Source: Candidatus Poribacteria bacterium (GTDB lineage: Bacteria; Poribacteria; WGA-4E; WGA-3G). Taken from it: 62,963 nt of DNA. How positions within the stretch are numbered: the first letter of the stretch is position 1; each line of letters opens with the position of its first letter. The notes beneath the pieces are model-generated. The model was not told the DNA's origin. It did not search any database and saw nothing but the letters and a program-made list of their open reading frames with translations. Positions 25,827-34,737 of the stretch are shown one piece after another. The stretch lies in assembly GCA_003635315.1 (NCBI GenBank), contig PYJD01000001.1, forward strand, positions 1-62,963, written 5' to 3'. Made by a program: the position numbers and the translations under genes.

Positions 25827-26477
25827 CTACAATAAATAGATAAAAGTGAAAACCATAATCCAAATAAGGTCAACAAAGTGCCAATATAGACCTACGATTT
25901 CTACTTCATGGTTGAAATCTGCAGTATATCTACCACGTAACCCGTGTATAAGAATAACTATAAGATAAATTACTCCACCGGTAACATGTAAACCGTGAAA
26001 TCCTGTGATGGTATAAAAAGTAGGTCCAAATAGTGTTGATCCGCTGATTGCTGCACCTTTAAGACTGTGTTCAGGTATACCGGTCAATGTTAAGCCTTCA
26101 TGAATTAGATGATACCATTCATAAGCTTGTAATCCAAGGAATATAACACCTCCCAGGATAGTAAGTCCAAGGAAGGTACACATCCTTGACACATTGCCTT
26201 TTTGAATAGATTCTAACGCTTTTACCATAGTGACACTACTACAAATCAGTAGAAATGTCATAAAAGCAGTCAGTTCAATACCGAGTATATCACTGGGAGG
26301 AACCCATCCAATTACACCTGCTCCGGCACGGATTGCAGCATATGCTGCCAGTAAAGCTCCAAATGACATAGTATCCCCAATTAAGAAGATCCACATGCCG
26401 AGTTTTCCGAGACTGTCTGGTGTAAGCGATGGTTCGTATACGTCTTCAGAATGATCTAAAGTAGTAGCTTCTTCCAC
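25827..26477 (-). CDS. ctaE: Cytochrome c oxidase subunit III
   Basis: This 216-residue membrane subunit of the aa3-type oxidase has about five helices. It contains K-L-G-M-W-I-F-L-I-G-D-T-M-S-F in helix 1 and the conserved F-H-G-L-H-V and W-H-F-V-D-L-I-W segments in the last helices. The GTG start is supported by AGGAG upstream. It is separated from the rest of the oxidase genes by the 0.6-kb repeat and the methyltransferase gene. A second subunit III-type gene lies at 28344. Confidence 0.9.
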   Translation of the reverse strand: MEEATTLDHSEDVYEPSLTPDSLGKLGMWIFLIGDTMSFGALLAAYAAIRAGAGVIGWVPPSDILGIELTAFMTFLLICSSVTMVKALESIQKGNVSRMCTFLGLTILGGVIFLGLQAYEWYHLIHEGLTLTGIPEHSLKGAAISGSTLFGPTFYTITGFHGLHVTGGVIYLIVILIHGLRGRYTADFNHEVEIVGLYWHFVDLIWIMVFTFIYLL

Positions 26478-26517
26478 TATACTTTACTCCTTTTCTTTAT
26501 TTTATTTCTATCCATTA

Positions 26518-26634
26518 TTATTCCATTTCTAAGAAATGATGTCGTATTACAGGTTTATGTAGGATGTCATCTCATACTGGACAACCTAAAGGTTATGCAT
26601 AAAAAAGAGACATTTTCATTTAGAAATTGTATTA
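26518..26634. repeat. Short element with family-type inverted ends
   Basis: The sequence ttattccatttcta (26518-26531) matches the terminal repeats of the elements at 4438 and 61667, and tagaaattgtatta (26621-26634) is a weaker opposite end. The adjoining ctaagaaatgatgt resembles 4540-4550. It may be a degenerate family member overlapping the start of the long repeat. Confidence 0.3.
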
Positions 26635-27200
26635 GAACTCATAGTCGTAAATTGAACATTTAATCCTAATATACAGGCAACCTAATTAGGTGCAAAAACA
26701 GATCTTTAATCCTAAATTCCCCACTGAAAAATCGTGAAAATGTTGATTTTCTCCATGCGTCGAAAAGTGACGTAAAAGGGAAAAAAGTTACACTTTTTGA
26801 CACATTCTGTGTCATTGAAATTGGTGTAAATTACCCCTCTAACCTCTGTCATAGACTGACTTTACTCCACTTTGAATTAACTTTATAAGAATTTACAAAA
26901 AGAGTGATTTTGTGTTTTTGTTGTCCATGCTGAAGTTGACAATTTCAACCTGCCTATTATAGCTGATTTTTTGACATAAATACTTTTTATAATTAGCTTG
27001 TATTTAGGATCGTTTTTATAGATAATCATCATTCATTCTCTAATTATATACTTCCCATAAAAGTTAGGGTATTAAGTAGGATTTACTCATATCATCTAAA
27101 TATTTTAAATCAATTTTCTTGAAGTATGTACTAAAAAAGTATCTCTTGGTAATGTTAGTTGTTAGATATAGTTATTTTCTTCAATTTATTTTCAATTTTA
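26586..27200. repeat. Long non-coding dispersed repeat, copy 1
   Basis: About 615 bp of gene-free, AT-rich DNA aligns in the same orientation with 60901-61580. A 114-bp core (26781-26894 versus 61086-61199) differs at only three positions that I count; the flanks are more diverged and contain indels. It has no sustained reading frame, so it is not a coding remnant. The copy fills the whole gap between the subunit III gene and the DNA methyltransferase gene and ends at the latter's stop codon. Confidence 0.75.
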
Positions 27201-28085
27201 ATGTGTTCCAATTTCGATTCGGGTATCGGCAATTGCTGCAATTTCACTATTAATCTCAAATCCAATAAAGTCTCGTCCTTCCAAACGTGCTGCGATACCG
27301 GTAGAACCTGAACCTGCGAATGGATCACAAACGAGTGTCCCCTCAGCGGAGAATATCCTTACTAAATGCCGGAGCAAAGGAACAGGTTTTGCTGCGATGT
27401 GTCCAAACTTTTCTCGCGGTTTAGAAACAGGTATGACAGTTCCTGGGAATCTGTCGTTTTCTACAAATGGTTCAGATACATCTATAAGTCCTGTTTTATA
27501 CTGAAGCCAATTGTCAACGAAAGTGCCTTTCCGAGGTGACTGTGCAAGAACTATAAGCTCCATTTGTGGTTTGAGTTGGGGAGTTTTTCTACCACCCAAT
27601 GCCTTTATTATTTTCTCCTTCTCATCCTCTGGTAACTTGCTTTTTCTTACGAAATGATCTTGTGTAAATGCTTTCGCTTGTCCTTCATATCGCCATGCCA
27701 ACATATCTCTTATTTCAAAACCTGCATCCTCTATAGCAAGTGCAGAACGATGTGATAGTCTTGGGTGTGAAAAACAGAGTACAAATCCACCGGGTTTTAG
27801 TATTCGAAACCATTGTTCTGCAATAGGTTTCAAAAACTTGTATAGGTTATGTCCCTGTGCTCTATCAAATTTCATCCCAACTGGGATTCCACCTATAACC
27901 CCTTTTTTGAGTCTTGATTTTATTCGAATTGTATCCCAATTGTCATCCATTCCATCAAGGAAATATGGAGGATCGGTTAGGATTAGTGACACACTTTCTG
28001 ATGCAACCTTAGCCATTCCTTCTCGACAGTCAATACACTGTACCCAAGCGTCAAAACTATTATTTTTTATTGCATCAGTTGACAT
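27198..28085 (-). CDS. Beta-class DNA (cytosine-N4 or adenine-N6) methyltransferase
   Basis: This is a protein of about 295 residues in which the catalytic motif T-D-P-P-Y-F-L comes before the AdoMet-binding motif D-P-F-A-G-S-G-S-T-G (near residue 260), the order of beta-class amino-methyltransferases. H-I-A-A-K-P-V-P-L-L-R-H-L-V, just before the AdoMet motif, is also typical. An ATG at 28085 with AAGGA is preferred to TTG at 28097. No restriction enzyme gene is adjacent, so it looks like an orphan methyltransferase. It sits inside the oxidase operon, 22 bp after a small membrane protein gene. Confidence 0.85.
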   Translation of the reverse strand: MSTDAIKNNSFDAWVQCIDCREGMAKVASESVSLILTDPPYFLDGMDDNWDTIRIKSRLKKGVIGGIPVGMKFDRAQGHNLYKFLKPIAEQWFRILKPGGFVLCFSHPRLSHRSALAIEDAGFEIRDMLAWRYEGQAKAFTQDHFVRKSKLPEDEKEKIIKALGGRKTPQLKPQMELIVLAQSPRKGTFVDNWLQYKTGLIDVSEPFVENDRFPGTVIPVSKPREKFGHIAAKPVPLLRHLVRIFSAEGTLVCDPFAGSGSTGIAARLEGRDFIGFEINSEIAAIADTRIEIGTH

Positions 28086-28106
28086 ATTTTCCTTCAATGA
28101 AACTGC

Positions 28107-28334
28107 TTAAACATCCTTGTTAGGGTTAGCACGTTTGAAGTGATAGAACACCGTACCACCAACTACACCGAATACAGTGAATGGCATAGCCATCATAAAA
28201 AGAACACTCCAATTAAAACCCTCTGCAATTGGTTCATCTAATTCTTTACAAGCGGGACATGCCTCAACTGTAATGGGAATTGCTAATAATACAAACCCAA
28301 GAATGATTATCCATAGAAGACTTTTTTGTAACAT
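28107..28334 (-). CDS. Small membrane protein with CPAC motif
   Basis: This 75-residue protein has an N-terminal hydrophobic segment resembling a signal peptide (residues 5-24), then A-C-P-A-C-K-E (Cys26, Cys29) and a second membrane helix (about 44-66) with a basic tail. Its two cysteines would face the periplasm and could bind copper or heme, or act as a thiol pair. It sits between the second subunit III gene and the methyltransferase gene in the oxidase operon, so a small assembly or accessory subunit is likely. No named family is recognised. Confidence 0.7.
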   Translation of the reverse strand: MLQKSLLWIIILGFVLLAIPITVEACPACKELDEPIAEGFNWSVLFMMAMPFTVFGVVGGTVFYHFKRANPNKDV

Positions 28335-28343
28335 ACATTTACC

Positions 28344-28934
28344 CTATGCCAGATATACTAATATATAGAGAATTGGCCAAAGAGCTACAACATAGATCCA
28401 ATAAATCGTACAGGTTTCTACCCCAGTATGATGTGTGTAAGAGTACTTAAACCTTATTGCCTTTCCAGTAACTATCGCTAACCATATAACAGCACCGAAT
28501 ACATGGAGAGCATGACATCCAATGAGTACATAGAAAATTCCACCATATATACCAGATTGTAATGTCAACCCTTTACCAATTAGTTGAATCCATTCACTTC
28601 CTTGAATTCCCAAGAAGAGCAGACCTAATACTCCGGTGAATATCAACATATTTCGGAGTTGTTTAATCTTATCCTTCTGTATTGCACGCAACGCTTGAAA
28701 CATTGTATATCCACTTATTATCAATAAGATGGTATTTATCCCAGTGACCAATCGTGGAAGGTTTATTTCAGCGTGTGATATAGGTGGCCAAGTCACACTC
28801 CCCATTCGGAAAACAAGAAAAGCACCAATCAAACCTACAAATAACATCGTCTCAGCACCGAGTAAGATAAAAATAGCCAATTTTGCATTACTCAATGGAC
28901 GACTTTCAGTTATTTCAATGTCAGTAGGATTCAT
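28344..28934 (-). CDS. Cytochrome c oxidase subunit III-like protein, second copy
   Basis: This 196-residue membrane protein with five helices belongs to the heme-copper oxidase subunit III superfamily. It has L-G-A-E-T-M-L-F-V-G-L in helix 1, G-C-H-A-L-H-V-F-G-A in the fourth and T-I-Y-W-I-Y-V-V-A-L-W in the last. It is diverged from the 216-residue copy at 25827. It overlaps the 90-residue gene upstream by 14 bp. Operons with two subunit III-like proteins occur in Planctomycetes and related groups; whether both join one oxidase is unknown. Confidence 0.85.
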   Translation of the reverse strand: MNPTDIEITESRPLSNAKLAIFILLGAETMLFVGLIGAFLVFRMGSVTWPPISHAEINLPRLVTGINTILLIISGYTMFQALRAIQKDKIKQLRNMLIFTGVLGLLFLGIQGSEWIQLIGKGLTLQSGIYGGIFYVLIGCHALHVFGAVIWLAIVTGKAIRFKYSYTHHTGVETCTIYWIYVVALWPILYILVYLA

Positions 28935-29193
28935 CTTTTTTAGTTAGTCTTTTTATTTTTAAGATAATTGTCTTAACAATTGCAGTAATTAGCATTATAA
29001 TCGAAGATCCAATTAGATAGATCCCAATACTCCCTGCGACAATATATGTAACCCATGAGACAACAGTCTTTATAATGGGTGGAACATCTACCTGTAGGAT
29101 AATCCAAAATGTTGCAAATGCAAATAATACAATGAACAGAAGTCCTAATGCTAACCCTAACTTCAAATTTCCTACACGTCTATCTCTTTCCAC
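28921..29193 (-). CDS. Small two-helix membrane protein
   Basis: This 90-residue protein has a charged N-terminus (M-E-R-D-R-R), two transmembrane helices (about 11-33 and 43-72) and a lysine-rich tail. It is unrecognised beyond being an oxidase-operon membrane protein. It overlaps the second subunit III gene and follows ctaB by 22 bp, so it probably belongs to the oxidase or to heme A assembly. Confidence 0.65.
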   Translation of the reverse strand: MERDRRVGNLKLGLALGLLFIVLFAFATFWIILQVDVPPIIKTVVSWVTYIVAGSIGIYLIGSSIIMLITAIVKTIILKIKRLTKKDESY

Positions 29194-29215
29194 GAATTCA
29201 CCTCAAGAAGTGAGT

Positions 29216-30139
29216 CTATAATTTATCAATTACCATAGCTATAAAAAGTAGTGGTAAATGGATAAGTGATGCATACAGGACATAACGTGCAGCCTTCAAA
29301 GAATGGGTTTTCTGTAGATATATCCCACTTACAAGAAACATGCCACCAATGAGGAGTGCTGCAAGAAAATAGACCCCTCCTGAAATGTTAAACATTGTAG
29401 GAAGTAATCCTATACCGAAAAGTGCCAGACAGTTTACTACTATTTGTCTTCGAGTACTTTCACCATCAGGATGAATGACAGGTAGCAACTTTAGACCTGC
29501 ATTTGCATAGTCTTCTCGGTATATGTATGCTATTGCAAGAGAATGTGGCAATTGCCACAAGAATAGTATGGCAAATAAGACCCATGCTTGCCCCGATAGT
29601 CTTCCTTGTGCTGCAACCCATCCTACAACAGGGGGTAATGCCCCTGGAAATGCCCCGATTAGTGTACATAGAGATGTTTTTTGTTTTAATGGTGTATATA
29701 CAAACAGATAACTGACAACTATAAGTGAAATGACAAATCCACTTAATGGATTAACAATGAACGTGAGATATAACATTCCCCCTGCAGTGAGTACGGTACA
29801 GAACACGAGTGCCTGCATAGGAAATATTCTTCCTGCTGGAATAGGTCTTTCCTGTGTTCGTTTCATCTGAGAATCGATATCGCGTTCAAGATATTGATTC
29901 AATCCTAAGACACCGGCAGCAGTTAACCCCGAACCGATAAGGGTATGTAGAAACATCAACCAGTTCATAGTATTCTGCGAACCAAGATAGTATCCTGCAG
30001 CAGTAGTAATCAGTATCATTACTACCAATCTGGGTTTGATGAGTTCTATATAATCCTCAACTCTTTTTGCAAATACAGAAGATTTCGTTGAGGATTGTAT
30101 ATTATCTGTGTCAGGTAATGTAACTGTTGTAGAACGCAT
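29216..30139 (-). CDS. ctaB: Protoheme IX farnesyltransferase
   Basis: This 307-residue integral membrane prenyltransferase converts heme B to heme O for the oxidase. It has the characteristic N-Q-Y-L-E-R-D-I-D-S-x-M-x-R-T motif (near residue 80), followed by R-P-I-P-A-G-R, and the second aspartate-rich loop Y-R-E-D-Y. About nine membrane helices are visible. It is 3 bp from ctaA, in the usual pair. Confidence 0.95.
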   Translation of the reverse strand: MRSTTVTLPDTDNIQSSTKSSVFAKRVEDYIELIKPRLVVMILITTAAGYYLGSQNTMNWLMFLHTLIGSGLTAAGVLGLNQYLERDIDSQMKRTQERPIPAGRIFPMQALVFCTVLTAGGMLYLTFIVNPLSGFVISLIVVSYLFVYTPLKQKTSLCTLIGAFPGALPPVVGWVAAQGRLSGQAWVLFAILFLWQLPHSLAIAYIYREDYANAGLKLLPVIHPDGESTRRQIVVNCLALFGIGLLPTMFNISGGVYFLAALLIGGMFLVSGIYLQKTHSLKAARYVLYASLIHLPLLFIAMVIDKL

Positions 30140-30141
30140 TT

Positions 30142-31119
30142 TTACTCTGTGACCAATGTATTGTCAATTGTTGTTTCCATAGGAATTGAGGATAATTTTG
30201 ACTGAAACAACATTAATGTCATAACAAAACTACTCACCAACATAAGCGCCCCAACAGCAACATGAGAGGTAGTAATTAGATCCGTTAGAACAGACGATAT
30301 TGTTTCTCCAATAAATGTAAGTCTTGTTAGATAGGCACCAATTCCAAGTATAACCTGTATACCTACTAATCCAAGTAAGAGTAAAGGTAATCTCCCACTA
30401 ATTTCATGTGATTCACTCCCTACACTAAAGAATCGTCTGATAAATAAAAAAATATGAAGTGTAATCATTAGTGCTAAGAATATATGTACTCCTATTAGAA
30501 CATATAAGAGAAGTGTTGAACTAAGTGTACTCCCAATATGTCGTAATAATGCTCCGAATATTAGTTGAATAAATATGAAACAGGTTGTTAATAGACTTAA
30601 TCTTTGTAATCTCTTTGTATTTTGACTATTATCTACATTTTCTGTGGATATAGTGTTTGTAAACCATTTGCGTGATGTAAACCAACTAATTCCGCACAAT
30701 AATGCAAAAAACGCTTGTGCCAAACAGGCATGTAGAATTGCTAAAGTAATGCTGAGTTCAGTCACCCGAAGTCCACCAAGAACCCCTTGTATTATGACTG
30801 CGATCAGTGCTACTAATCCAAGCCATTTTAACCACTTTCGGGTATCTATGGCTAATAACATTACCAACAAGGTAATCGTCAACAAGCCTACAATTGATCC
30901 CATCAGACGATGGCTGTGCTCATATAATATGCCTCCCACCATTTCTGATAAAGGGTATAGAAACATGTTATACCCAAAGGTAGTTGGCCAATCTGGAACA
31001 GCTAAACCTGATTCAGTACTTGTAACCACTCCTCCTATAATAATCAATAGGAAGGTTGCTCCTGCGGTGAGAACAGCAATCCTGTTTAACCAAGGACTAT
31101 AATGGATTTGGTTATTCAT
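30142..31119 (-). CDS. ctaA: Heme A synthase
   Basis: This 325-residue membrane protein of the COX15/CtaA family oxidises heme O to heme A. It has eight predicted helices. The first-helix region G-G-V-V-T-S-T-E-S-G-L-A-V-P-D-W-P is diagnostic, and heme-binding His residues lie in E-H-S-H-R, A-C-L, G-V-H-I and T-S-H-V-A. It is adjacent to ctaB and the oxidase subunit I gene. Confidence 0.92.
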   Translation of the reverse strand: MNNQIHYSPWLNRIAVLTAGATFLLIIIGGVVTSTESGLAVPDWPTTFGYNMFLYPLSEMVGGILYEHSHRLMGSIVGLLTITLLVMLLAIDTRKWLKWLGLVALIAVIIQGVLGGLRVTELSITLAILHACLAQAFFALLCGISWFTSRKWFTNTISTENVDNSQNTKRLQRLSLLTTCFIFIQLIFGALLRHIGSTLSSTLLLYVLIGVHIFLALMITLHIFLFIRRFFSVGSESHEISGRLPLLLLGLVGIQVILGIGAYLTRLTFIGETISSVLTDLITTSHVAVGALMLVSSFVMTLMLFQSKLSSIPMETTIDNTLVTE

Positions 31120-31160
31120 ACAGAATCCCGCAGAAACATCTTCCTATGACCAATGTTCAA

Positions 31161-33128
31161 CTAATCACCACCCGTTGCAGGTGCGTGTTCAGGTTGTGCT
31201 TGTGGAATCCAATCAGACTCTTCTCCAGGAACACTATATTCATATGGTCCCCGGTATACAGTAGGAATTTGTGCAAAATTGCCATGTGGTACTGGTGTGG
31301 GTGCTTCCCATTCCAATGTAGTTACATTCCATGGATTCTTTTCTGCAACCTTACCACGAGCCATACTCCAGAAGAAATTGTATAAGAGTATTAGTTGTGC
31401 AAAGCCAAGTGTAAACGCGCTCATCGTGATAAAGATATTAATACCTTGAAAGCCTTGTAGGAACTCGTACTGCATTGGATTAGAAATCCGCCGCATGTGT
31501 CCTCCTACACCAAGTATATGCATCGGGAAGAAGGTACAATTGAAGGCAATAAATGTTAACCAAAAATGTATTTTTGACAAGGTATCATTCATATGGCGTC
31601 CATACATCTTTGGAAACCAGTAGATGATTCCGCCAAATATTGCAAAGAGACTTCCACCGAAAACAACATAGTGAATGTGAGCAACAATGTAGTAGGTGTC
31701 ATGAATATAGATATCTACGGGTGTATTTGCCATGTAGATACCACTCAAACCACCAATAACGAACATTGAGACGAAAGCAATCCCATGTAGCATGGGTGTT
31801 GTAAACCGTATGGAACCACGGAACAACGTACCCAACCAGTTGAATGTCTTAATAGCCGAAGGCACAGCAATAAGCATTGTTGTGGTCATGAAGAATGTAC
31901 CCAGTCCGGGTTGCATACCACTCTGGAACATATGGTGTCCCCATACAATCCAACCCATGAATGCGATGGTAATCATAGCATACACCATAGAATGGTATCC
32001 GAATATTGGTTTGCGTGAGAAGACTGGAAGTATCTCAGACGCGATACCCATTCCCGGTAAAATGAGGATGTACACTTCTGGATGTCCGAAGAACCAGAAT
32101 AAGTGTTGCCATAGTAGTGGGTCCCCTCCACCTTCAGCAGTTGAAGAGAAGAAGGTGGTACCGGCAAGTCTATCAAAGATTAGAAGTGCTAATGCTGAAG
32201 AGAGTACGGGAAATGCCAGTAGCAATAGGATTGCTACGATAAATAATGACCATATAACCAATGGTAACCGGAAAAATGTCATTCCCGGTGCGCGCATATT
32301 AATTACCGTAGTAATATAGTTTATCGAACCTACTAACGATGAAAACCCTTGAATTAACAAGCTGATTGCCCATAGATTTTGCCCCCAATCAACACCTGTC
32401 CACTGTGGATCAGCAGATAGAGGTGCATATCCAGTCCAACCAGCTGCGGCATGTCCTCCCGGTACAAAAAAGCCAGCCGTCATTATAATGGCTGCCAGTA
32501 CAGCCAGCCAGAATGAGAGCATATTTAGTACAGGAAACGCCATATCCCGTGTACCAATCATCAGTGGAATTAAGAAGTTCCCAAATGCCCCCACAAGGAT
32601 CGGCACAACAACAAAGAATACCATAATGGTGGCATGCATTGTAAAGAGCATGTTGTAGAAAGCAGGTTCAATAACACCACTTGGCATGTTAACTTCGAGC
32701 CATTCTTCCTTGTCTGAATCGAAGATCTTTTCCCACATCCTATCAGCCGCGGTGACTACTTCTCCATCATCTATATACTGTTGAGATGCCCCTATAATGG
32801 GTACAGGTCTTTCTGGGTAAGCAAGTTGCCATCTAAAGAGTAAGGCAAGTCCACCACCTACGAAGAACATAATCAAACCGTAGAGAAGGAATTGCTTCCC
32901 AATCATCTTGTGGTCAAGTGAGAAAATATACTTACTTATGAAACTTTCTTCGTGATTATGGGCATGGTCATGATCGTGGTCATGATCATGATCGTGGACA
33001 TGGTCATGATCGTGGTCGTGGTCGTGATCATGGTCATGATCGTGTGATTCTGTACCATTGTCACCATTCGCAGGCAGATGGTGTTCATCATTATCATTTT
33101 CATGTGACTTATTTTCATTATCTTGCAT
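31161..33128 (-). CDS. ctaD: Cytochrome c oxidase subunit I with His-Asp-rich N-terminus
   Basis: This 655-residue catalytic subunit reduces O2 at the heme-CuB centre and pumps protons. The CuB/His-Tyr site is W-F-F-G-H-P-E-V-Y, with the Glu typical of A1-type oxidases. The H-H pair lies in W-G-H-H-M-F, and the heme ligands in A-H-I-H-Y-V. About 12 helices are present. Residues 1-62 are an extra hydrophilic tail with about 18 His residues, mostly alternating His-Asp (residues 29-58), encoded by a hexanucleotide-like DNA repeat (32957-33045). It may bind copper or zinc. AGGAG precedes the ATG at 33128. Confidence 0.95.
   Translation of the reverse strand: MQDNENKSHENDNDEHHLPANGDNGTESHDHDHDHDHDHDHDHVHDHDHDHDHDHAHNHEESFISKYIFSLDHKMIGKQFLLYGLIMFFVGGGLALLFRWQLAYPERPVPIIGASQQYIDDGEVVTAADRMWEKIFDSDKEEWLEVNMPSGVIEPAFYNMLFTMHATIMVFFVVVPILVGAFGNFLIPLMIGTRDMAFPVLNMLSFWLAVLAAIIMTAGFFVPGGHAAAGWTGYAPLSADPQWTGVDWGQNLWAISLLIQGFSSLVGSINYITTVINMRAPGMTFFRLPLVIWSLFIVAILLLLAFPVLSSALALLIFDRLAGTTFFSSTAEGGGDPLLWQHLFWFFGHPEVYILILPGMGIASEILPVFSRKPIFGYHSMVYAMITIAFMGWIVWGHHMFQSGMQPGLGTFFMTTTMLIAVPSAIKTFNWLGTLFRGSIRFTTPMLHGIAFVSMFVIGGLSGIYMANTPVDIYIHDTYYIVAHIHYVVFGGSLFAIFGGIIYWFPKMYGRHMNDTLSKIHFWLTFIAFNCTFFPMHILGVGGHMRRISNPMQYEFLQGFQGINIFITMSAFTLGFAQLILLYNFFWSMARGKVAEKNPWNVTTLEWEAPTPVPHGNFAQIPTVYRGPYEYSVPGEESDWIPQAQPEHAPATGGD
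32957..33045 (-). repeat. (His-Asp)n-coding tandem repeat in ctaD
   Basis: This stretch is a run of 6-bp units reading CAC/CAT GAC/GAT on the minus strand, with mixed codons and a few interruptions. The mixed codon use argues that selection keeps the peptide rather than simple DNA slippage alone. Confidence 0.75.
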
Positions 33129-33197
33129 AATTATCTATACTCCTTTCGTAACCTATCAGTCCTAAAATCTGTTTGTATTAGGTCACTCTTATAGAGT

Positions 33198-33863
33198 TTA
33201 CTGAGGCGGCCACCTTTCTGCCTTCCAAGCATCGTAATCGGCTTGTGAATGAACAGTGAGATATCCAAGCATACCGGAGTGTTGGAATCCACATAGTTCG
33301 GCACATGGAATTTCAAACCTTCCTGGTTTCGTTGCTTCAAACCAGACAGTGATGAATCTATTCGGTAATGTATCTTGTTTGAGTCGTAAATTTGGAACAA
33401 AAAAGCTATGGATTACATCTACAGAGGTAAGACGGATATGTACAATTTTGTCTACCGGTACATGTAATTGGTTTTCTAATTGAAGGTCATCTTCAGTATC
33501 AAATTCACCGTCTGGACCTGGATAAGTCATATCCCAGTTAAACTGTTTAGCACTCACCTCAACGACAACATCTGCAGGTGGTAACTCTGTGGGTGATTTT
33601 ATTCTATTCCATTGTGGATAACTTAGCAGAGCTAAACCGAAAACGATAACTGTTGTCGCTGTAGTCCAAGTAATTTCTAACTTTGTGCTACCCTCAATAT
33701 AGGTTGCCTTATGTCCTGGTCTGTGGCGGTATAAGATGAGAAAAGCAATAAGTGTAGCCGTCACCAGAATAAAGGCAATCAATGTAATCCAATAGATTAA
33801 TATGAAGAGGTTATCAACCCCTTGCCCGAATGTTGAGACGTTTTCAGGGAGCCATATGTCCAT
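33198..33863 (-). CDS. ctaC: Cytochrome c oxidase subunit II
   Basis: This protein of about 221 residues has two N-terminal membrane helices (about 20-45 and 68-86) and a periplasmic cupredoxin domain. The CuA site is complete: His in V-I-H-S-F-F-V-P, then C-A-E-L-C-G-F-Q-H-S-G-M. There is no fused cytochrome c, so electrons come from a separate donor, possibly one of the cytochromes or cupredoxins encoded upstream. ATG 33863 follows AAGGAG. Confidence 0.95.
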   Translation of the reverse strand: MDIWLPENVSTFGQGVDNLFILIYWITLIAFILVTATLIAFLILYRHRPGHKATYIEGSTKLEITWTTATTVIVFGLALLSYPQWNRIKSPTELPPADVVVEVSAKQFNWDMTYPGPDGEFDTEDDLQLENQLHVPVDKIVHIRLTSVDVIHSFFVPNLRLKQDTLPNRFITVWFEATKPGRFEIPCAELCGFQHSGMLGYLTVHSQADYDAWKAERWPPQ

Positions 33864-33942
33864 CAAATTCTCCTTAACATGTGCACATTAATTGGTTTAG
33901 CCACTATATCTAAGGTGCACTTTGAATTCTTTTCCGAATCGT

Positions 33943-34725
33943 TCAAATTCTTTTGGAGGACGCTGTTAACGTAGCCCCCAAATAAGTCAACACACAAAAA
34001 ATAACTATAATTATTATAGAAAGAGTCAAAGATGGTATGTTCCCCATCTGTTGATATGCGTTCTTATATATACCTGACCTAAAAGCTGCGAGTCCGTAAG
34101 TCAAAGGATTTAATTTCATTACCCATTGCAGCCACAATGGTGTTCCTGCTGCTGGGAAAAATGCTCCTGAGAGCAACCAAATGGGTATAAGTATAAGATT
34201 CATTATTGCATGGAACCCTTGTGTTGAATCCATTCGCCATGCAATGATTAGACCAAGGTTCGTTAAACCGAACGCCAAAAGTACCATTACACCGATGGTA
34301 ATTATGATAGATGTAATGGAGAATTTAATACCTATTAACGGTGCCAGACATAGTAGAAGGAAACCTTGAAGAAGTGCCAAGGATGTTCCTCCTAAAGCTT
34401 GTCCGAGTACAATACTTCCGCGGGATACAGGTGATACAAGAACACTCTGAAGGAAACCCTCTCGGCGTTCATTTACGACAGAGATTGTAGCGAATATAGC
34501 TGTGAAAAGCAATACTAAAACAACTATGCCAGGATAAAAATATTCAATATATCCTATTTCTTTATTAAATCCTGATGGTTGAAATGATGCGTTAAGACCA
34601 CTGCCAATGAGAATCCAAAATACTAAGGGTTGTGCTATAGCACTGAGAAGTCTACTTCGTTGACGATAAAATCTAATGATTTCGCGCCACCAGATAGTCG
34701 TAACTGGTACCAGAATGTTAACCAC
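33943..34725 (-). CDS. ABC-2 type transporter permease
   Basis: This 260-residue permease has six membrane helices of the ABC-2 type. Landmarks are a leading amphipathic W-W-R-E-I-I-R-F-Y-R segment and the conserved inner-loop E-R-R-E-G-F-L-Q-S-V-L-V-S-P-V. It pairs with the ATPase encoded immediately upstream. Placed between copper-type proteins and the oxidase, it may export a substrate needed for oxidase assembly, such as heme or copper, or a lipid. The substrate is unknown. Confidence 0.85.
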   Translation of the reverse strand: MVNILVPVTTIWWREIIRFYRQRSRLLSAIAQPLVFWILIGSGLNASFQPSGFNKEIGYIEYFYPGIVVLVLLFTAIFATISVVNERREGFLQSVLVSPVSRGSIVLGQALGGTSLALLQGFLLLCLAPLIGIKFSITSIIITIGVMVLLAFGLTNLGLIIAWRMDSTQGFHAIMNLILIPIWLLSGAFFPAAGTPLWLQWVMKLNPLTYGLAAFRSGIYKNAYQQMGNIPSLTLSIIIIVIFCVLTYLGATLTASSKRI

Positions 34726-34737
34726 TTTGTGTATTCC

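Noticed and set aside
32957..33045. CRISPR-like or other DNA repeat array
   Set aside because: The repeats are 6-bp in-frame His-Asp codons inside ctaD, with no spacers.
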